64,000 bases of DNA, from positions 1 through 64,000 of the forward strand of contig NZ_JARFVA010000004.1 of assembly GCF_029194005.1 (NCBI RefSeq). The letters run 5' to 3'. The stretch is from Flagellimonas okinawensis. GTDB taxonomy: Bacteria > Bacteroidota > Bacteroidia > Flavobacteriales > Flavobacteriaceae. The notes below the pieces were generated by a model, which had not been told where the DNA came from, did no database searches, and was given only the letters and a program-made list of their open reading frames with translations. The translations under genes were made by a program, and so were the position numbers. Every line of letters starts with the position of its first letter. Position 1 is the first letter of the stretch. Below, piece after piece: positions 17,922 to 26,319 of the stretch.

Positions 17922-19571
17922 GTGGAACAGGCCATGCTGACCAATAATGTCTCCATGTTGGCAAGACAGCACTACTTTATGGGATATTTTTATGATCATT
18001 ATTCTAACTTGCCCGATAGCGCTTTTAACAATTATAAGAATTCGAAAAACTATTTTGCTGCGTTGAATGATAGTTTGTGGGTCGGAAAAATTTTATTGAG
18101 CATGGCGATTGTTCAAAAGGATCAGAATGATTTTTTTGGAAGCAAAGAAACGGTTACCGAGGCCATAACGTATTTGAATGGGGACGAACATAGGAAAGAA
18201 ATGGTCCAATGTTATAATCTCTTGGCCACCAACCACAGAAAACTTCTCAATTTCGAAGACGCTCTGGCCTATTTTCAAAAGGCCTTGGACTTAACGGATT
18301 CAGCACAGGATGTACTACAATTTAAGAACAATCTAGCGGTAACTTATATTGATTATGGAAAGTACCAAAAGGCGGTTGATATTTTAAAGGATATTATTGA
18401 TGACCCTTCTTTAAATCGAACCACGACTCAATATGCCCGAGTTTTGGATAATCTTTCCTATGCCAAATGGCTTTTGGATGGTAGAGATGAAACAGAGGCT
18501 TTAATAAAGGCATTAACAATCAGGAGCCAGAAAAACGATAGAAGAGGGCAGATCTCGAGCTATACGCACTTGGGAGAATCGAATATGAAGAGAAATCCCG
18601 ATGCGGCAATGGCCTATTTTGATACGGTGATCAATATTGCTCGGAAAATAAGAATGCCTCGCGCCGAAACCGATGCGCTAATGTTTATAATGCAACTGCA
18701 ACCCCATAATATTGGGGTTCGGAATCGCTATATAATTTTAAAGGATAGCCTTGAGAAGGAAGAATTAATGGTGAAAACCCAATTTGCAAAGTATAAATAT
18801 GACGATAAACAAAAGCAAGAATCCATATTAAGATTGGAAAAGGAAAAGGCGGAACAGACATTGCTTGCGACCAGGGAACGTAGCCGGAAAATAATGTCTT
18901 ATCTGGGGTCCATCACATTGTTGTTGGGTCTGAGCTTTGCCATCTATTATTTTGGACAGCGAACAAAACGTTTAAAAGAAGAGACCAAAACCGCAAAATT
19001 AGTGGCCACCTTGGAGACCGAAGCGGATATGTCACGCAGGCTTCATGATGATTTTGGTGCCGGGTTGAACCAAACCATGCTGATGCTGCAAGGGGACGCC
19101 GATAAATCAAAGATTTTGGACCGATTGGATGGGCTATATAATCAGAGCCGTAGTTTTTCCAGAGAAGTCAATGAAGTGAATACAGGTCCCAATTTTAAAG
19201 AGGAATTGTCGGAGATGTTACGTTTCAGAACTCCTTCACAGACCAATTTGATCATTACGGGAGCCAAGGATATGGATTGGGACAGCATCCAACCGCTATC
19301 CAAAATGGTAATATATAAAATCCTACAGGAACTTATGATCAATATGGGCAAGCACAGCAATGCGACCTTGACAACCATAGGGTTTAAAGTATCAGGAAAT
19401 ACCCTTTTGGTAAATTACTCGGACAATGGCGTGGGGGCATCGAAACGGGAGCTAAATTCCAAAAATGGGCTTCGGAATACGGAAAAGCGTATTCAGGCCA
19501 TAGGCGGAAGCATTACTTTTGATTCGGACAAAGGAGCTGGATTCAATGCCAACATGATTGTACCAGTTTAA
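17922..19571 (+). CDS. TPR-containing sensor histidine kinase (C-terminal part, upstream stop codon)
   Basis: 549 codons from GTG 17922, in the same frame as the upstream fragment and separated from it by one TAA. It contains TPR repeats (about residues 10-250), a coiled coil, one transmembrane helix (about 325-345, SYLGSITLLLGLSFAIYYFG), a histidine-phosphorylation box RRLHDDFGAGLNQ, and a HATPase domain with the N-box ELMINMGKHSNA and G-boxes DNGVG and NGLRNTEKRI. This is the LytS/NarX-like HisKA_3 group common in Flavobacteriaceae. The intact gene would have about 649 residues, with TPRs outside the inner membrane. Without the signal the TPRs may stay inside. Whether translation restarts at GTG is unknown. 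The response-regulator gene follows after 15 bp. Confidence 0.8.
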   Translation: MEQAMLTNNVSMLARQHYFMGYFYDHYSNLPDSAFNNYKNSKNYFAALNDSLWVGKILLSMAIVQKDQNDFFGSKETVTEAITYLNGDEHRKEMVQCYNLLATNHRKLLNFEDALAYFQKALDLTDSAQDVLQFKNNLAVTYIDYGKYQKAVDILKDIIDDPSLNRTTTQYARVLDNLSYAKWLLDGRDETEALIKALTIRSQKNDRRGQISSYTHLGESNMKRNPDAAMAYFDTVINIARKIRMPRAETDALMFIMQLQPHNIGVRNRYIILKDSLEKEELMVKTQFAKYKYDDKQKQESILRLEKEKAEQTLLATRERSRKIMSYLGSITLLLGLSFAIYYFGQRTKRLKEETKTAKLVATLETEADMSRRLHDDFGAGLNQTMLMLQGDADKSKILDRLDGLYNQSRSFSREVNEVNTGPNFKEELSEMLRFRTPSQTNLIITGAKDMDWDSIQPLSKMVIYKILQELMINMGKHSNATLTTIGFKVSGNTLLVNYSDNGVGASKRELNSKNGLRNTEKRIQAIGGSITFDSDKGAGFNANMIVPV

Positions 19572-19586
19572 AAACATTCAGTTAGT

Positions 19587-20252
19587 ATGTTCAAAAAAGT
19601 ACTGATAGCAGAGGATTTTCAAGATACCAATCAAGGAATCGCAGATACACTTAGGGATAAATTATATATCACTGCAATACAAGAGGAATTGTATTGCGAT
19701 AAAGCCTATAACCGTGTAAAATTTGCGTTGACCCAAGGCGAACCTTTTGACCTGTTGATTACCGACCTCTTTTTTAAAGAAGATCATGTGGAGCGTAAAT
19801 ACACCTCGGGACTGGAACTGATCCAAGCTGCCCGCGGAATTCAGCCAAATTTGAAGGTGATCATAAATTCAATGGAAGACAATCCTTCTAAAATTAACGC
19901 ACTTTTTAAGGAAGAAGGGATAAATGCCTATGTATGCAAAGGCCGAAATGGCTTAATGGAACTCGTAAAGGCGGTACAGGAAGTTTACCATAACCGAACC
20001 TTTGTTTCTCCAGAAATCGACTTAAATGTAAGTAACAACGTATTTGAGTTGGAAGAGTTTGATCTGATGATCCTACAATCGTTGGCAGATGGGCTCACAA
20101 AAAAGGAGATATCGGAACGATTGAAAAAGGATAATATTAGCCCAAACAGTGAGAGTACCATAGATAAAAGGGTCAGTAAATTGTTTGATGAATTTGGAGC
20201 TAAGAATACCAATCATTTGATTGCTAAATTGATTCGAGAGGATAAAATTTAA
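19587..20252 (+). CDS. LuxR/NarL-type response regulator
   Basis: 221 residues. The receiver domain (1-130) shows the acidic pocket VLIAEDFQD, the phospho-acceptor Asp60 in LLITDLFF, Ser95 in IINSMED and Lys118 in VCKGRNG. The C-terminal part (about 150-215) is a LuxR-type helix-turn-helix with LQSLADGLTKKEISERL and an unusual extended second half. It is the cognate partner of the histidine kinase encoded 15 bp upstream and would be its DNA-binding output. If the kinase is really broken, the regulator may be orphaned or driven by another kinase. The 16-bp box found in this neighbourhood is a reasonable candidate target, which is inference. Confidence 0.88.
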   Translation: MFKKVLIAEDFQDTNQGIADTLRDKLYITAIQEELYCDKAYNRVKFALTQGEPFDLLITDLFFKEDHVERKYTSGLELIQAARGIQPNLKVIINSMEDNPSKINALFKEEGINAYVCKGRNGLMELVKAVQEVYHNRTFVSPEIDLNVSNNVFELEEFDLMILQSLADGLTKKEISERLKKDNISPNSESTIDKRVSKLFDEFGAKNTNHLIAKLIREDKI

Positions 20253-20281
20253 ACCTCGGAATCATACCAAACTACATTTCC

Positions 20282-20297
20282 ATACGGATTTCTGTAA
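20282..20297 (+). promoter_or_regulatory. 16-bp box, copy b
   Basis: ATACGGATTTCTGTAA, 133 bp before the PEGA lipoprotein gene and 29 bp after the response-regulator stop. It matches copy d at 13 of 16 positions. Confidence 0.4.
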
Positions 20298-20430
20298 GGG
20301 ATTGTTTTTAGTTACAAGTATGTTTGGGAGCAAAGAAAATTAAATCATATGGAGTTCGACCATAACTAAAAACGAGGCTAAACCTAAGTGCCATAAAATT
20401 AGGACAACACAAACTATTCAAACCATTCAA

Positions 20431-20940
20431 ATGATTAAAAAATCAACCTTTAAATTATCGGCCATTCTTATGGCAACCACAATTCTTTTTTCCAGTTGTG
20501 CGTCCATAGTAAGCAAGTCTAGCTATCCTATTTCAATTAATAGTGCCCCAAGTGAAGCAAAAATTGTAATCAAGGATAAAAAAGGAATTGAAATATTTTC
20601 AGGACAAACTCCAGCAACATTAAAATTAAGGGCAGGCAGTGGATTTTTTGGAAAGGCAAGATATCAGGTGACTTTTTCCAAAACCGGTTACGATACCAAA
20701 ACGGTTCCAGTGGAATTTAAAATGGACGGTTGGTATTTTGGGAATTTGCTCTTGGGAGGACTTATAGGTATGTTGATAATTGACCCTGCAACAGGGGCAA
20801 TGTATAAATTGGACACTGAATTTTTAAATGAAACCTTGGTGCAAGCCACTGCGAGTAATCAAAACGATGGACTACAGGTCTATGATTTGAATGAGATACC
20901 CACAGAATGGAAAAGCCATTTAGAACAAGTAAGTGAATAG
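20431..20940 (+). CDS. PEGA-domain lipoprotein
   Basis: 169 residues with a lipoprotein signal (lipobox FSSC, about residue 23) and a PEGA-like beta-sandwich (about 30-95: YPISINSAPSEAKIVIKDKKG, then KARYQVTFSKTGYDTKTVPVEF). A hydrophobic glycine-rich stretch (GWYFGNLLLGGLIGMLIIDPATGAMY, about 100-125) follows, as in other small Bacteroidota proteins of this kind. PEGA domains are thought to bind surface layers or serve as envelope scaffolds, and no enzymatic role is expected. The gene stands alone after the regulator and carries a copy of the 16-bp box upstream. A strong hairpin at 21017-21057 probably ends its transcript. Confidence 0.75.
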   Translation: MIKKSTFKLSAILMATTILFSSCASIVSKSSYPISINSAPSEAKIVIKDKKGIEIFSGQTPATLKLRAGSGFFGKARYQVTFSKTGYDTKTVPVEFKMDGWYFGNLLLGGLIGMLIIDPATGAMYKLDTEFLNETLVQATASNQNDGLQVYDLNEIPTEWKSHLEQVSE

Positions 20941-21016
20941 CTTTAAACACTAATCATGTACTATTCACCATAGAGATAACGGATTATTTTATTCATTTCT
21001 CAATTTTTTTTGGTAA

Positions 21017-21057
21017 AAAGCCAGGCTCTTACAGAATTCTGTAAGGGAATGGCTTTT
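21017..21057 (+). terminator. Hairpin after the PEGA gene, containing box copy c
   Basis: AAAAGCCA...TGGCTTTT encloses, after a four-base internal loop on each side, a perfect 9-bp palindromic stem CTTACAGAA/TTCTGTAAG, with a short T-run. It is terminator-like, but its core is also a copy of the 16-bp box, so the two readings compete. Confidence 0.5.
21029..21044 (+). promoter_or_regulatory. 16-bp box, copy c
   Basis: TTACAGAATTCTGTAA, a perfect palindrome 51 bp before the HsdR-N-like gene. It matches copy d at 14 of 16 positions. It lies inside a hairpin that could be a terminator. Confidence 0.4.
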
Positions 21058-21095
21058 ATTGGTTTTAGGTTTGAAAAAGTTTAACCTCAAGAAAA

Positions 21096-22148
21096 ATGGA
21101 ACTTCAAAACCAACTGAAAGCCTTGGCCGAGAAAGTAGTCAAGCTTAAAGAACAAATTGATACGGAAGAGTCCACGAAACATGCATTTGTTCTTCCGTTC
21201 ATTAATTTATTGGGTTATGATACTTTCAATCCAACCGAGGTCGTACCTGAGTTCACTGCGGATTTGGGCCTTAAAAAAGGAGAGAAGGTGGATTATGCTA
21301 TTTTTCAAAATGGGGAACCGATTATTATTATAGAGTGTAAAAATTGGAAAGAAAAACTAGTTGCTCACAACTCCCAATTATTTCGATATTTTCATACCAC
21401 AAAAACTCGATTTGCATTATTGACCAATGGTATAGAATATCAATTTTATACGGACTTGGAAGCGACCAATAAAATGGATGAAAAACCATTTTTGGAGTTT
21501 GATATCACGCAATTAAAAGAAAGTACTATTAATGAGATTACAAAGTTCCATAAATCAAATTTTGATATTGATGAGATTGTGGACAACGCATCTTCCTTAA
21601 AATATACTAAGGAAATTAAGAAGATGATCTCAATAGAATTGGAAGAGCCTTCATATGATTTTGTAAGGCTTTTTGCAGGAAAAGTTTATTCTGGCCGGCT
21701 TACTGAAAAGGTAATGGGGGAATTCACCGATTTGGTAAGCAAGGCCTTTTCCCAAACCATTAGTGAGAAGGTAAACAACCGATTGAATTCCGCACTTCAC
21801 AAAGAGGCGGAGAAACAATTGGAGGAAGATAAGGAGCCGGAAAAAGCGAGCAAAGTAAACACTACAGAAGAGGAATTGGAAGGGTTTAGAATTATCGTGG
21901 CCATTCTTAGAAGAAAGTTAGCCATTGACCGTATTGTTCACCGAGATACACAGTCCTATTTTGGTATCCTATTGGACGATAACAATAGGAAACCACTTTG
22001 TAGACTTCATCTTAATGGAGGCAACAAATATTTAGGGGTTTTTGATGAGATGAAAAAGGAGACTAGGCACTTTATTGAAACTGTAGATGATATCTATCAA
22101 TTTGAAAAGGAGTTACTTCAGACAGTGGACTATTATGAGGAAGAGTAA
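21096..22148 (+). CDS. Solitary HsdR N-terminal-like PD-(D/E)XK nuclease domain protein
   Basis: 350 residues. The N-terminal 130 residues resemble the type I restriction HsdR N-terminal nuclease domain: an N-terminal Glu region (TEESTKHAFVLPFINLLGYD), then VDYAIF (Asp66) and IIIIECK (Glu80, Lys82), which form a complete PD-(D/E)XK set. No helicase motifs follow. The C-terminal half is helical and charged (about 170-270), ending in a beta-rich segment (about 270-340). HsdM and HsdS are absent around it, so it is not a classical restriction system. Related single proteins occur across bacteria and phages with unknown or defence roles. It is followed by a small exported protein overlapping its 3' end by 14 bp and preceded by box copy c. 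Confidence 0.75.
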   Translation: MELQNQLKALAEKVVKLKEQIDTEESTKHAFVLPFINLLGYDTFNPTEVVPEFTADLGLKKGEKVDYAIFQNGEPIIIIECKNWKEKLVAHNSQLFRYFHTTKTRFALLTNGIEYQFYTDLEATNKMDEKPFLEFDITQLKESTINEITKFHKSNFDIDEIVDNASSLKYTKEIKKMISIELEEPSYDFVRLFAGKVYSGRLTEKVMGEFTDLVSKAFSQTISEKVNNRLNSALHKEAEKQLEEDKEPEKASKVNTTEEELEGFRIIVAILRRKLAIDRIVHRDTQSYFGILLDDNNRKPLCRLHLNGGNKYLGVFDEMKKETRHFIETVDDIYQFEKELLQTVDYYEEE

Positions 22149-22365
22149 AATCCTTTTTGCTTCCATACTTTTTATTACGCTTACGAGTTTTACCACTGTC
22201 ACAATTTTTGAGACCAAAGTATACATCTGCAAGGGAAAGAGTAGTAAAAGGTATCATTATAATAAGCGTTGCCGGGGTTTGTCCAACTGTTCGACCAAAA
22301 TTTATGAGGTTACATTAGTTGAGGCAAAAGATTTGGGACGAACATTATGCGGTTGGGAGGATTAA
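22135..22365 (+). CDS. Small exported Cys/His-rich protein
   Basis: 76 residues from ATG 22135, overlapping the nuclease gene by 14 bp in another frame. A signal peptide (about residues 1-25, KILFASILFITLTSFTT) precedes a mature part with the pattern YICKGKSSKRYHYNKRC, GLSNCS and LCGW. Four Cys and one His could bind a metal or form disulfides. The pattern recurs in small hypothetical proteins of Bacteroidota as far as I recall, with no assigned function. Co-translation with the nuclease is suggested by the overlap. How an exported peptide would serve an intracellular nuclease is unclear. Confidence 0.65.
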   Translation: MRKSKILFASILFITLTSFTTVTIFETKVYICKGKSSKRYHYNKRCRGLSNCSTKIYEVTLVEAKDLGRTLCGWED

Positions 22366-22373
22366 ACCTAGCT

Positions 22374-23192
22374 TTAATCCAATCTAAAATTTAAAAACAC
22401 CGGTAAATGGTCTGATAATTTGCTGGCCTTTTGCAGGTTTTCGCAAAATCGCACAAAATCAACTACTCCTCCTTTTACTTTTAAAACACCCTTTGAATAA
22501 AAAATATTATCAATGGGATAATTGAGGTATTCGGTACCATCACATTCCCACTTTAGTGTGGTCTTTTGGTTTGAAATGGCCGCTTGGAATCCGGATGTTT
22601 TAAGGGTATTGAAAACAGGCATTTCTTCATTTACATTAAAATCACCTGCAATTATTAGAGGAAAGAAACCCGATGAGTCAATTGCAAATTTGGATAACGC
22701 CATAATTTCACTTTCAGGATCTTTATTGTAGGGCCTTGAATGGAAGTTAATTACAGTAAACTTTTTTCCTTTTGTATAAAAGTCCAAAAGCATGGGTTCT
22801 CTGTCAATAATGGAATCCAACTCAATAATTAATCTGCCCCGGTTCTTAATTTTTATGTGTCTTGTCTTCCAAACAATGGCATAACGCTCGGTTACATATT
22901 TTGGACTATCAGTGGGATTACTGATCACATAGTCCCATTTAGCACCTTTTCTATTTAGTATTTCCGTTAGTCTCGCCACCGCTTGAGCACCTCCAAAACC
23001 AGCCACCACTTCTTGAATGGCTAGAATATCCGCGTCTCTTACAATTTCAGCTATTTCGTTAAGTTCTTCCGTGTTTTTGGTTTTTCCAAAGTCTTTGATG
23101 TTCCATGATATTAAGGAAATTTCATCTTGTTGGGAAAAGACAAAACAATGGTAAATCAGTAGCAGTACTACGAGGATAGATTTTTTCAGCAT
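22374..23192 (-). CDS. Exported endonuclease/exonuclease/phosphatase family protein
   Basis: 272 residues with a signal peptide (about 1-20, ending FSQ). The fold motifs are in order: SWNIKDFG (metal-binding Asn), LAIQEVV (Glu), the central FHSRPYN, AGDFNVNEE (Asp and Asn) and SDHLPVF (catalytic Asp-His). These are the active-site residues of the EEP superfamily (DNase I, AP endonuclease and inositol phosphatase type). Export points to extracellular DNA or nucleotide breakdown, but the substrate is not decided by sequence. The gene converges with the small Cys-rich gene and is preceded 44 bp upstream by box copy d. Confidence 0.85.
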   Translation of the reverse strand: MLKKSILVVLLLIYHCFVFSQQDEISLISWNIKDFGKTKNTEELNEIAEIVRDADILAIQEVVAGFGGAQAVARLTEILNRKGAKWDYVISNPTDSPKYVTERYAIVWKTRHIKIKNRGRLIIELDSIIDREPMLLDFYTKGKKFTVINFHSRPYNKDPESEIMALSKFAIDSSGFFPLIIAGDFNVNEEMPVFNTLKTSGFQAAISNQKTTLKWECDGTEYLNYPIDNIFYSKGVLKVKGGVVDFVRFCENLQKASKLSDHLPVFLNFRLD

Positions 23193-23236
23193 GGGTTGAA
23201 TTTGTACTGAAAAATAAGGAATAAGGAGCTTGTAAC

Positions 23237-23252
23237 TTACGGGATTCTGTAA
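23237..23252 (+). promoter_or_regulatory. 16-bp box, copy d
   Basis: TTACGGGATTCTGTAA, 44 bp upstream of the minus-strand nuclease/phosphatase gene. It matches copy a at 15 of 16 positions. Confidence 0.5.
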
Positions 23253-23265
23253 TAAGTATATTGTG

Positions 23266-23311
23266 TAAAAATCAAAAACCCTTGAAAATCAATAGATTGA
23301 CAAGGGTTTTT
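23266..23311 (-). terminator. Terminator of tRNA-Leu
   Basis: An 11-bp stem AAAAACCCTTG/CAAGGGTTTTT with a further inner TCAAT/ATTGA pairing. On the minus strand it is followed by T-rich sequence. It begins two bases after the tRNA 3' end. Confidence 0.85.
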
Positions 23312-23312
23312 G

Positions 23313-23397
23313 TACTCGAGGCGGGACTTGAACCCGCACGGGCAAAATGCCCACAGGATTTTAAGTCCGGCGTGTCTACCAATTCCACCACTCGAGC
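23313..23397 (-). tRNA. tRNA-Leu(UAA)
   Basis: An 85-base class II tRNA on the minus strand. The anticodon loop is CTTAAAA, so anticodon UAA reads UUA. Acceptor stem GCTCGAG/CTCGAGT, variable arm GGGC-ATTTT-GCCC and T-arm GCGGG-TTCAAGT-CCCGC all pair, with a G-U at the first acceptor pair. Position 28:42 is a C-U mismatch. CCA is not encoded. Confidence 0.97.
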
Positions 23398-23410
23398 CTA
23401 GACTTGAAAC

Positions 23411-23435
23411 AAAAAAACGCTGCAAGCAGCGTTTT
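23411..23435 (-). terminator. Hairpin between the two tRNA genes
   Basis: AAAACGCTGC/GCAGCGTTTT with a two-base spacer, followed on the minus strand by seven T. It sits between tRNA-Gly and tRNA-Leu, so it may reduce or end read-through. Symmetry makes it bidirectional. Confidence 0.7.
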
Positions 23436-23440
23436 CTTTG

Positions 23441-23513
23441 AGCGAAAAACGGGATTCGAACCCGCGACCTCCACCTTGGCAAGGTGATGCTCTACCAACT
23501 GAGCTATTTTCGC
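23441..23513 (-). tRNA. tRNA-Gly(GCC)
   Basis: A 73-base tRNA on the minus strand. The acceptor stem is GCGAAAA/TTTTTCGC, the anticodon loop is TTGCCAA (anticodon GCC) and the T-arm contains GTTCGAATC. CCA is not encoded. It lies between mutS and tRNA-Leu. Confidence 0.97.
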
Positions 23514-23551
23514 ATTTTAAAGAACTCTTGCACCTTTCACAAGCGCGGATG

Positions 23552-23559
23552 CAAATTTA
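23552..23559 (-). promoter_or_regulatory. Possible -7 promoter element of the tRNA genes
   Basis: TAAATTTG on the minus strand matches the Bacteroidota TAnnTTTG consensus and lies 39 bp before tRNA-Gly. No clear TTG -33 element is visible. Confidence 0.4.
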
Positions 23560-23589
23560 TAATATTTCTATTAAAATAAAAGAATTTTT

Positions 23590-26211
23590 TTAGGAAGAAG
23601 CTTTTTTCTTTTTTCCTAACAGGCGCTTGATCTCGTTTAATTTCATTAAAGCCTCCACAGGTGTCAGAGTATCAATGTCCAAGTGTAAAATTTCTTCCTT
23701 GATTTCTTCCAATAATGGATCGTCCAAATTAAAAAAGCTCAACTGCATTTCGTTTTGGGAAGCCTGTAATTTGTCACTTACCTCTTCACTGGAATGCGAT
23801 TTTTCGAGTTTTTTAAGGATTTTGTTCGCTTTTTGGATTACTTGTTGAGGCATCCCGGCCATTTTTGCCACGTGTATACCAAAGCTGTGTTCGCTTCCAC
23901 CTGGTACCAGTTTTCTAAGGAACAGAACATTGTCTTCCAATTCCTTTACGGAGACATTGTAGTTCTTTATTCTGGTAAAGGTATTGGTCATATCATTGAG
24001 TTCGTGGTAGTGGGTGGCGAACAATGTTTTTGCCTTGGCAGGGTGTTCATGTAAGTATTCAGAAATCGCCCAGGCAATCGAAATGCCATCATAGGTGCTT
24101 GTTCCTCGACCAATTTCGTCAAGTAGGACTAAACTGCGCTCGGAGAGATTGTTCAAAATGGAGGCGGTTTCGTTCATTTCCACCATAAACGTGGATTCCC
24201 CCATTGAAATATTATCACTTGCACCGACTCGGGTAAATATTTTGTCCACGACGCCCAAATGGGCCTCTTTGGCGGGTACAAAACTCCCCATTTGAGCCAA
24301 TAGGACAATGAGTGCCGTTTGTCGTAACAGTGCCGACTTACCGCTCATATTGGGTCCAGTAATCATAATGATCTGTTGCTCTTCTCGGTTTAGGAGCACA
24401 TCATTTGTTACATATGCATCACCGATGGGCAACTGCTTTTCGATAACGGGGTGCCTACCTTCCTTAATATCGATTTCGGTAGAATCGTTCACAACTGGTT
24501 CAATATAGTTGTTCTCCTTTGCCAGTTGCGCAAAGCCACAGAGGCAATCCAGTTGGGCGATCAGATGAGCGTTCAATTGAACCGGTGCAATGTATTCCTG
24601 CATCCACACTAGTAACTGCTCAAAAAGTTGTTGCTCCAATTGGTAAATCCGTTCTTCGGCTCCCAATATTTTGGATTCGTATTCCTTAAGTTCCTCCGTA
24701 ATGTATCGCTCCGCATTGACCAAGGTCTGTTTGCGAATCCAAGTTTCCGGAACCTTGTCCTTGTGTGTGTTCCTGACCTCAATGTAGTAGCCGAATACGT
24801 TGTTTGATGCGATTTTCAAAGAGGTAATTCCCGTTTCCTTGGTTTCTCGCTCCAACATTTTGTCCAAATAATCCTTACTGGAAAAAGCAAGTCCTCGCAA
24901 TTCGTCCAGCTCTTCGGAGTAACCCTGAGCAATGGTATTGCCCTTGGCAATGTTCACCGGTGCCTCCTCGTTGAGTACTTCCTTTATTTTGGAACGGAGT
25001 GCATCACAATCGTTCAGTCGCTCTCCTATGTGCTGCAGCGAGTCGTTGGTGCTATTTTGGGCCAATTGTTTGATGGGCGCAACAGCTTCAAGCGAATTTT
25101 TGAGTTGGACCACTTCCTTTGGATTGATTTTACCTGTGGCCAGTTTGGAGATAAGTCGCTCAAGGTCGCCCATTCGGCCGATGTTTCCCTGAATCTTGTT
25201 CAGTTGTTCCTCTTCCTCTTTAAAATAGGATACGACCTGATGCCTTTGATGGATTTTTTCCACATTTTTCAGCGGTAGTGCCAACCATCTTTTTAGAAGT
25301 CGACCTCCCATTGGGGAAATGGTCTTATCTATAATATCCAACAAGGTCACTGCATTTTGGTGCGTTGAATGGTAGAGCTCCAGATTCCTGATGGTAAAAC
25401 GGTCCATCCAAACATATTCCTCTTCTGCAATTCGTTGTATCTTATTGATGTGCTGCAGTCGACTGTGCTGGGTTTCCGAAAGATAATGCAGTACCGCTCC
25501 CGATGCTATGATCCCATGATTGAGATGATCAATGCCAAAACCCTTAAGCGTTGCTGTCCCAAAATGATTGTTCAAACTCTCTTTGGCATAATCTTCTTGA
25601 AAAATCCAATCTTCCAAAAAGAAACTATGGAACTGTTTGCCAAAACATTCCACAAAATCCTTCCTGTGGCTTTTGGATACCAATACTTCATTGGGTGAAA
25701 AATTCTGTAGCAGCTTGTCCACTTGTTCCACCGACCCTTCAGAGGTTAAATATTCCCCGGTGGAAATATCCAGGAAAGAGACTCCCAATTTATGGCGTCC
25801 AAAATGTACAGCGCATAAAAAGTTGTTGCTTTTGGCCGTCAGGATGTCATCGTTCAGGGCGACCCCTGGAGTCACCAGTTCCGTAACACCACGTTTTACA
25901 ATGCTCTTGGTTTGTTTGGGGTCTTCCAACTGGTCGCATATGGCCACACGTTGCCCCGCTTTCACCAATTTAGGTAAGTAGGTATTCAGGGAATGATGTG
26001 GAAATCCGGCAAGTTCCGTCTTGTCCCCACCATTGTTCCTATGGGTCAGAATGATGCCCAATATCTTGGCGGCCTTTACCGCATCTTCCCCAAAGGTCTC
26101 GTAAAAATCCCCTACCCGGAACAACAACAGGGCATCAGGGTGTTTCACCTTAATGGCATTGTACTGTTGCATTAACGGGGTTACCTTCTTATTCGTTTTC
26201 TTGGCTGCCAA
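23590..26211 (-). CDS. mutS: DNA mismatch repair protein MutS
   Basis: 873 residues, normal length for MutS. The N-terminal mismatch-binding domain has the key GDFYETF (Phe36-Tyr-Glu38). The clamp and lever regions follow, and the C-terminal ATPase shows Walker [15 protein letters not shown], Walker B-like [16 protein letters not shown] and the signature HYHEL. It recognises base mismatches and recruits MutL in replication repair. The start is TTG at 26211. The conserved [11 protein letters not shown] precedes the next ATG (residue 14), so TTG is preferred, with stop TAA three codons upstream. The adjacent SpoU-type RNA methyltransferase gene is divergent, so the two share the 108-bp gap. Confidence 0.96.
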   Translation of the reverse strand: MAAKKTNKKVTPLMQQYNAIKVKHPDALLLFRVGDFYETFGEDAVKAAKILGIILTHRNNGGDKTELAGFPHHSLNTYLPKLVKAGQRVAICDQLEDPKQTKSIVKRGVTELVTPGVALNDDILTAKSNNFLCAVHFGRHKLGVSFLDISTGEYLTSEGSVEQVDKLLQNFSPNEVLVSKSHRKDFVECFGKQFHSFFLEDWIFQEDYAKESLNNHFGTATLKGFGIDHLNHGIIASGAVLHYLSETQHSRLQHINKIQRIAEEEYVWMDRFTIRNLELYHSTHQNAVTLLDIIDKTISPMGGRLLKRWLALPLKNVEKIHQRHQVVSYFKEEEEQLNKIQGNIGRMGDLERLISKLATGKINPKEVVQLKNSLEAVAPIKQLAQNSTNDSLQHIGERLNDCDALRSKIKEVLNEEAPVNIAKGNTIAQGYSEELDELRGLAFSSKDYLDKMLERETKETGITSLKIASNNVFGYYIEVRNTHKDKVPETWIRKQTLVNAERYITEELKEYESKILGAEERIYQLEQQLFEQLLVWMQEYIAPVQLNAHLIAQLDCLCGFAQLAKENNYIEPVVNDSTEIDIKEGRHPVIEKQLPIGDAYVTNDVLLNREEQQIIMITGPNMSGKSALLRQTALIVLLAQMGSFVPAKEAHLGVVDKIFTRVGASDNISMGESTFMVEMNETASILNNLSERSLVLLDEIGRGTSTYDGISIAWAISEYLHEHPAKAKTLFATHYHELNDMTNTFTRIKNYNVSVKELEDNVLFLRKLVPGGSEHSFGIHVAKMAGMPQQVIQKANKILKKLEKSHSSEEVSDKLQASQNEMQLSFFNLDDPLLEEIKEEILHLDIDTLTPVEALMKLNEIKRLLGKKKKASS

Positions 26212-26319
26212 AGCGATTTAATTCTGTTACTTTTGCCCAAAATTGGGATGAAAACGAATATATTGTTTTCATCGACCATCAAAAATTTTTGTTGATATTT
26301 TCACCTCAATGTTTAAAAA

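Noticed and set aside
21096-22148. A full type I restriction-modification locus
   Set aside because: No helicase motifs follow the nuclease domain, and no HsdM or HsdS genes are found.
23441-23513. Reading of the second tRNA as tRNA-Ala(GGC)
   Set aside because: On the correct minus strand the loop is TTGCCAA, so the anticodon is GCC (Gly), and the acceptor stem lacks the G3:U70 pair of tRNA-Ala.
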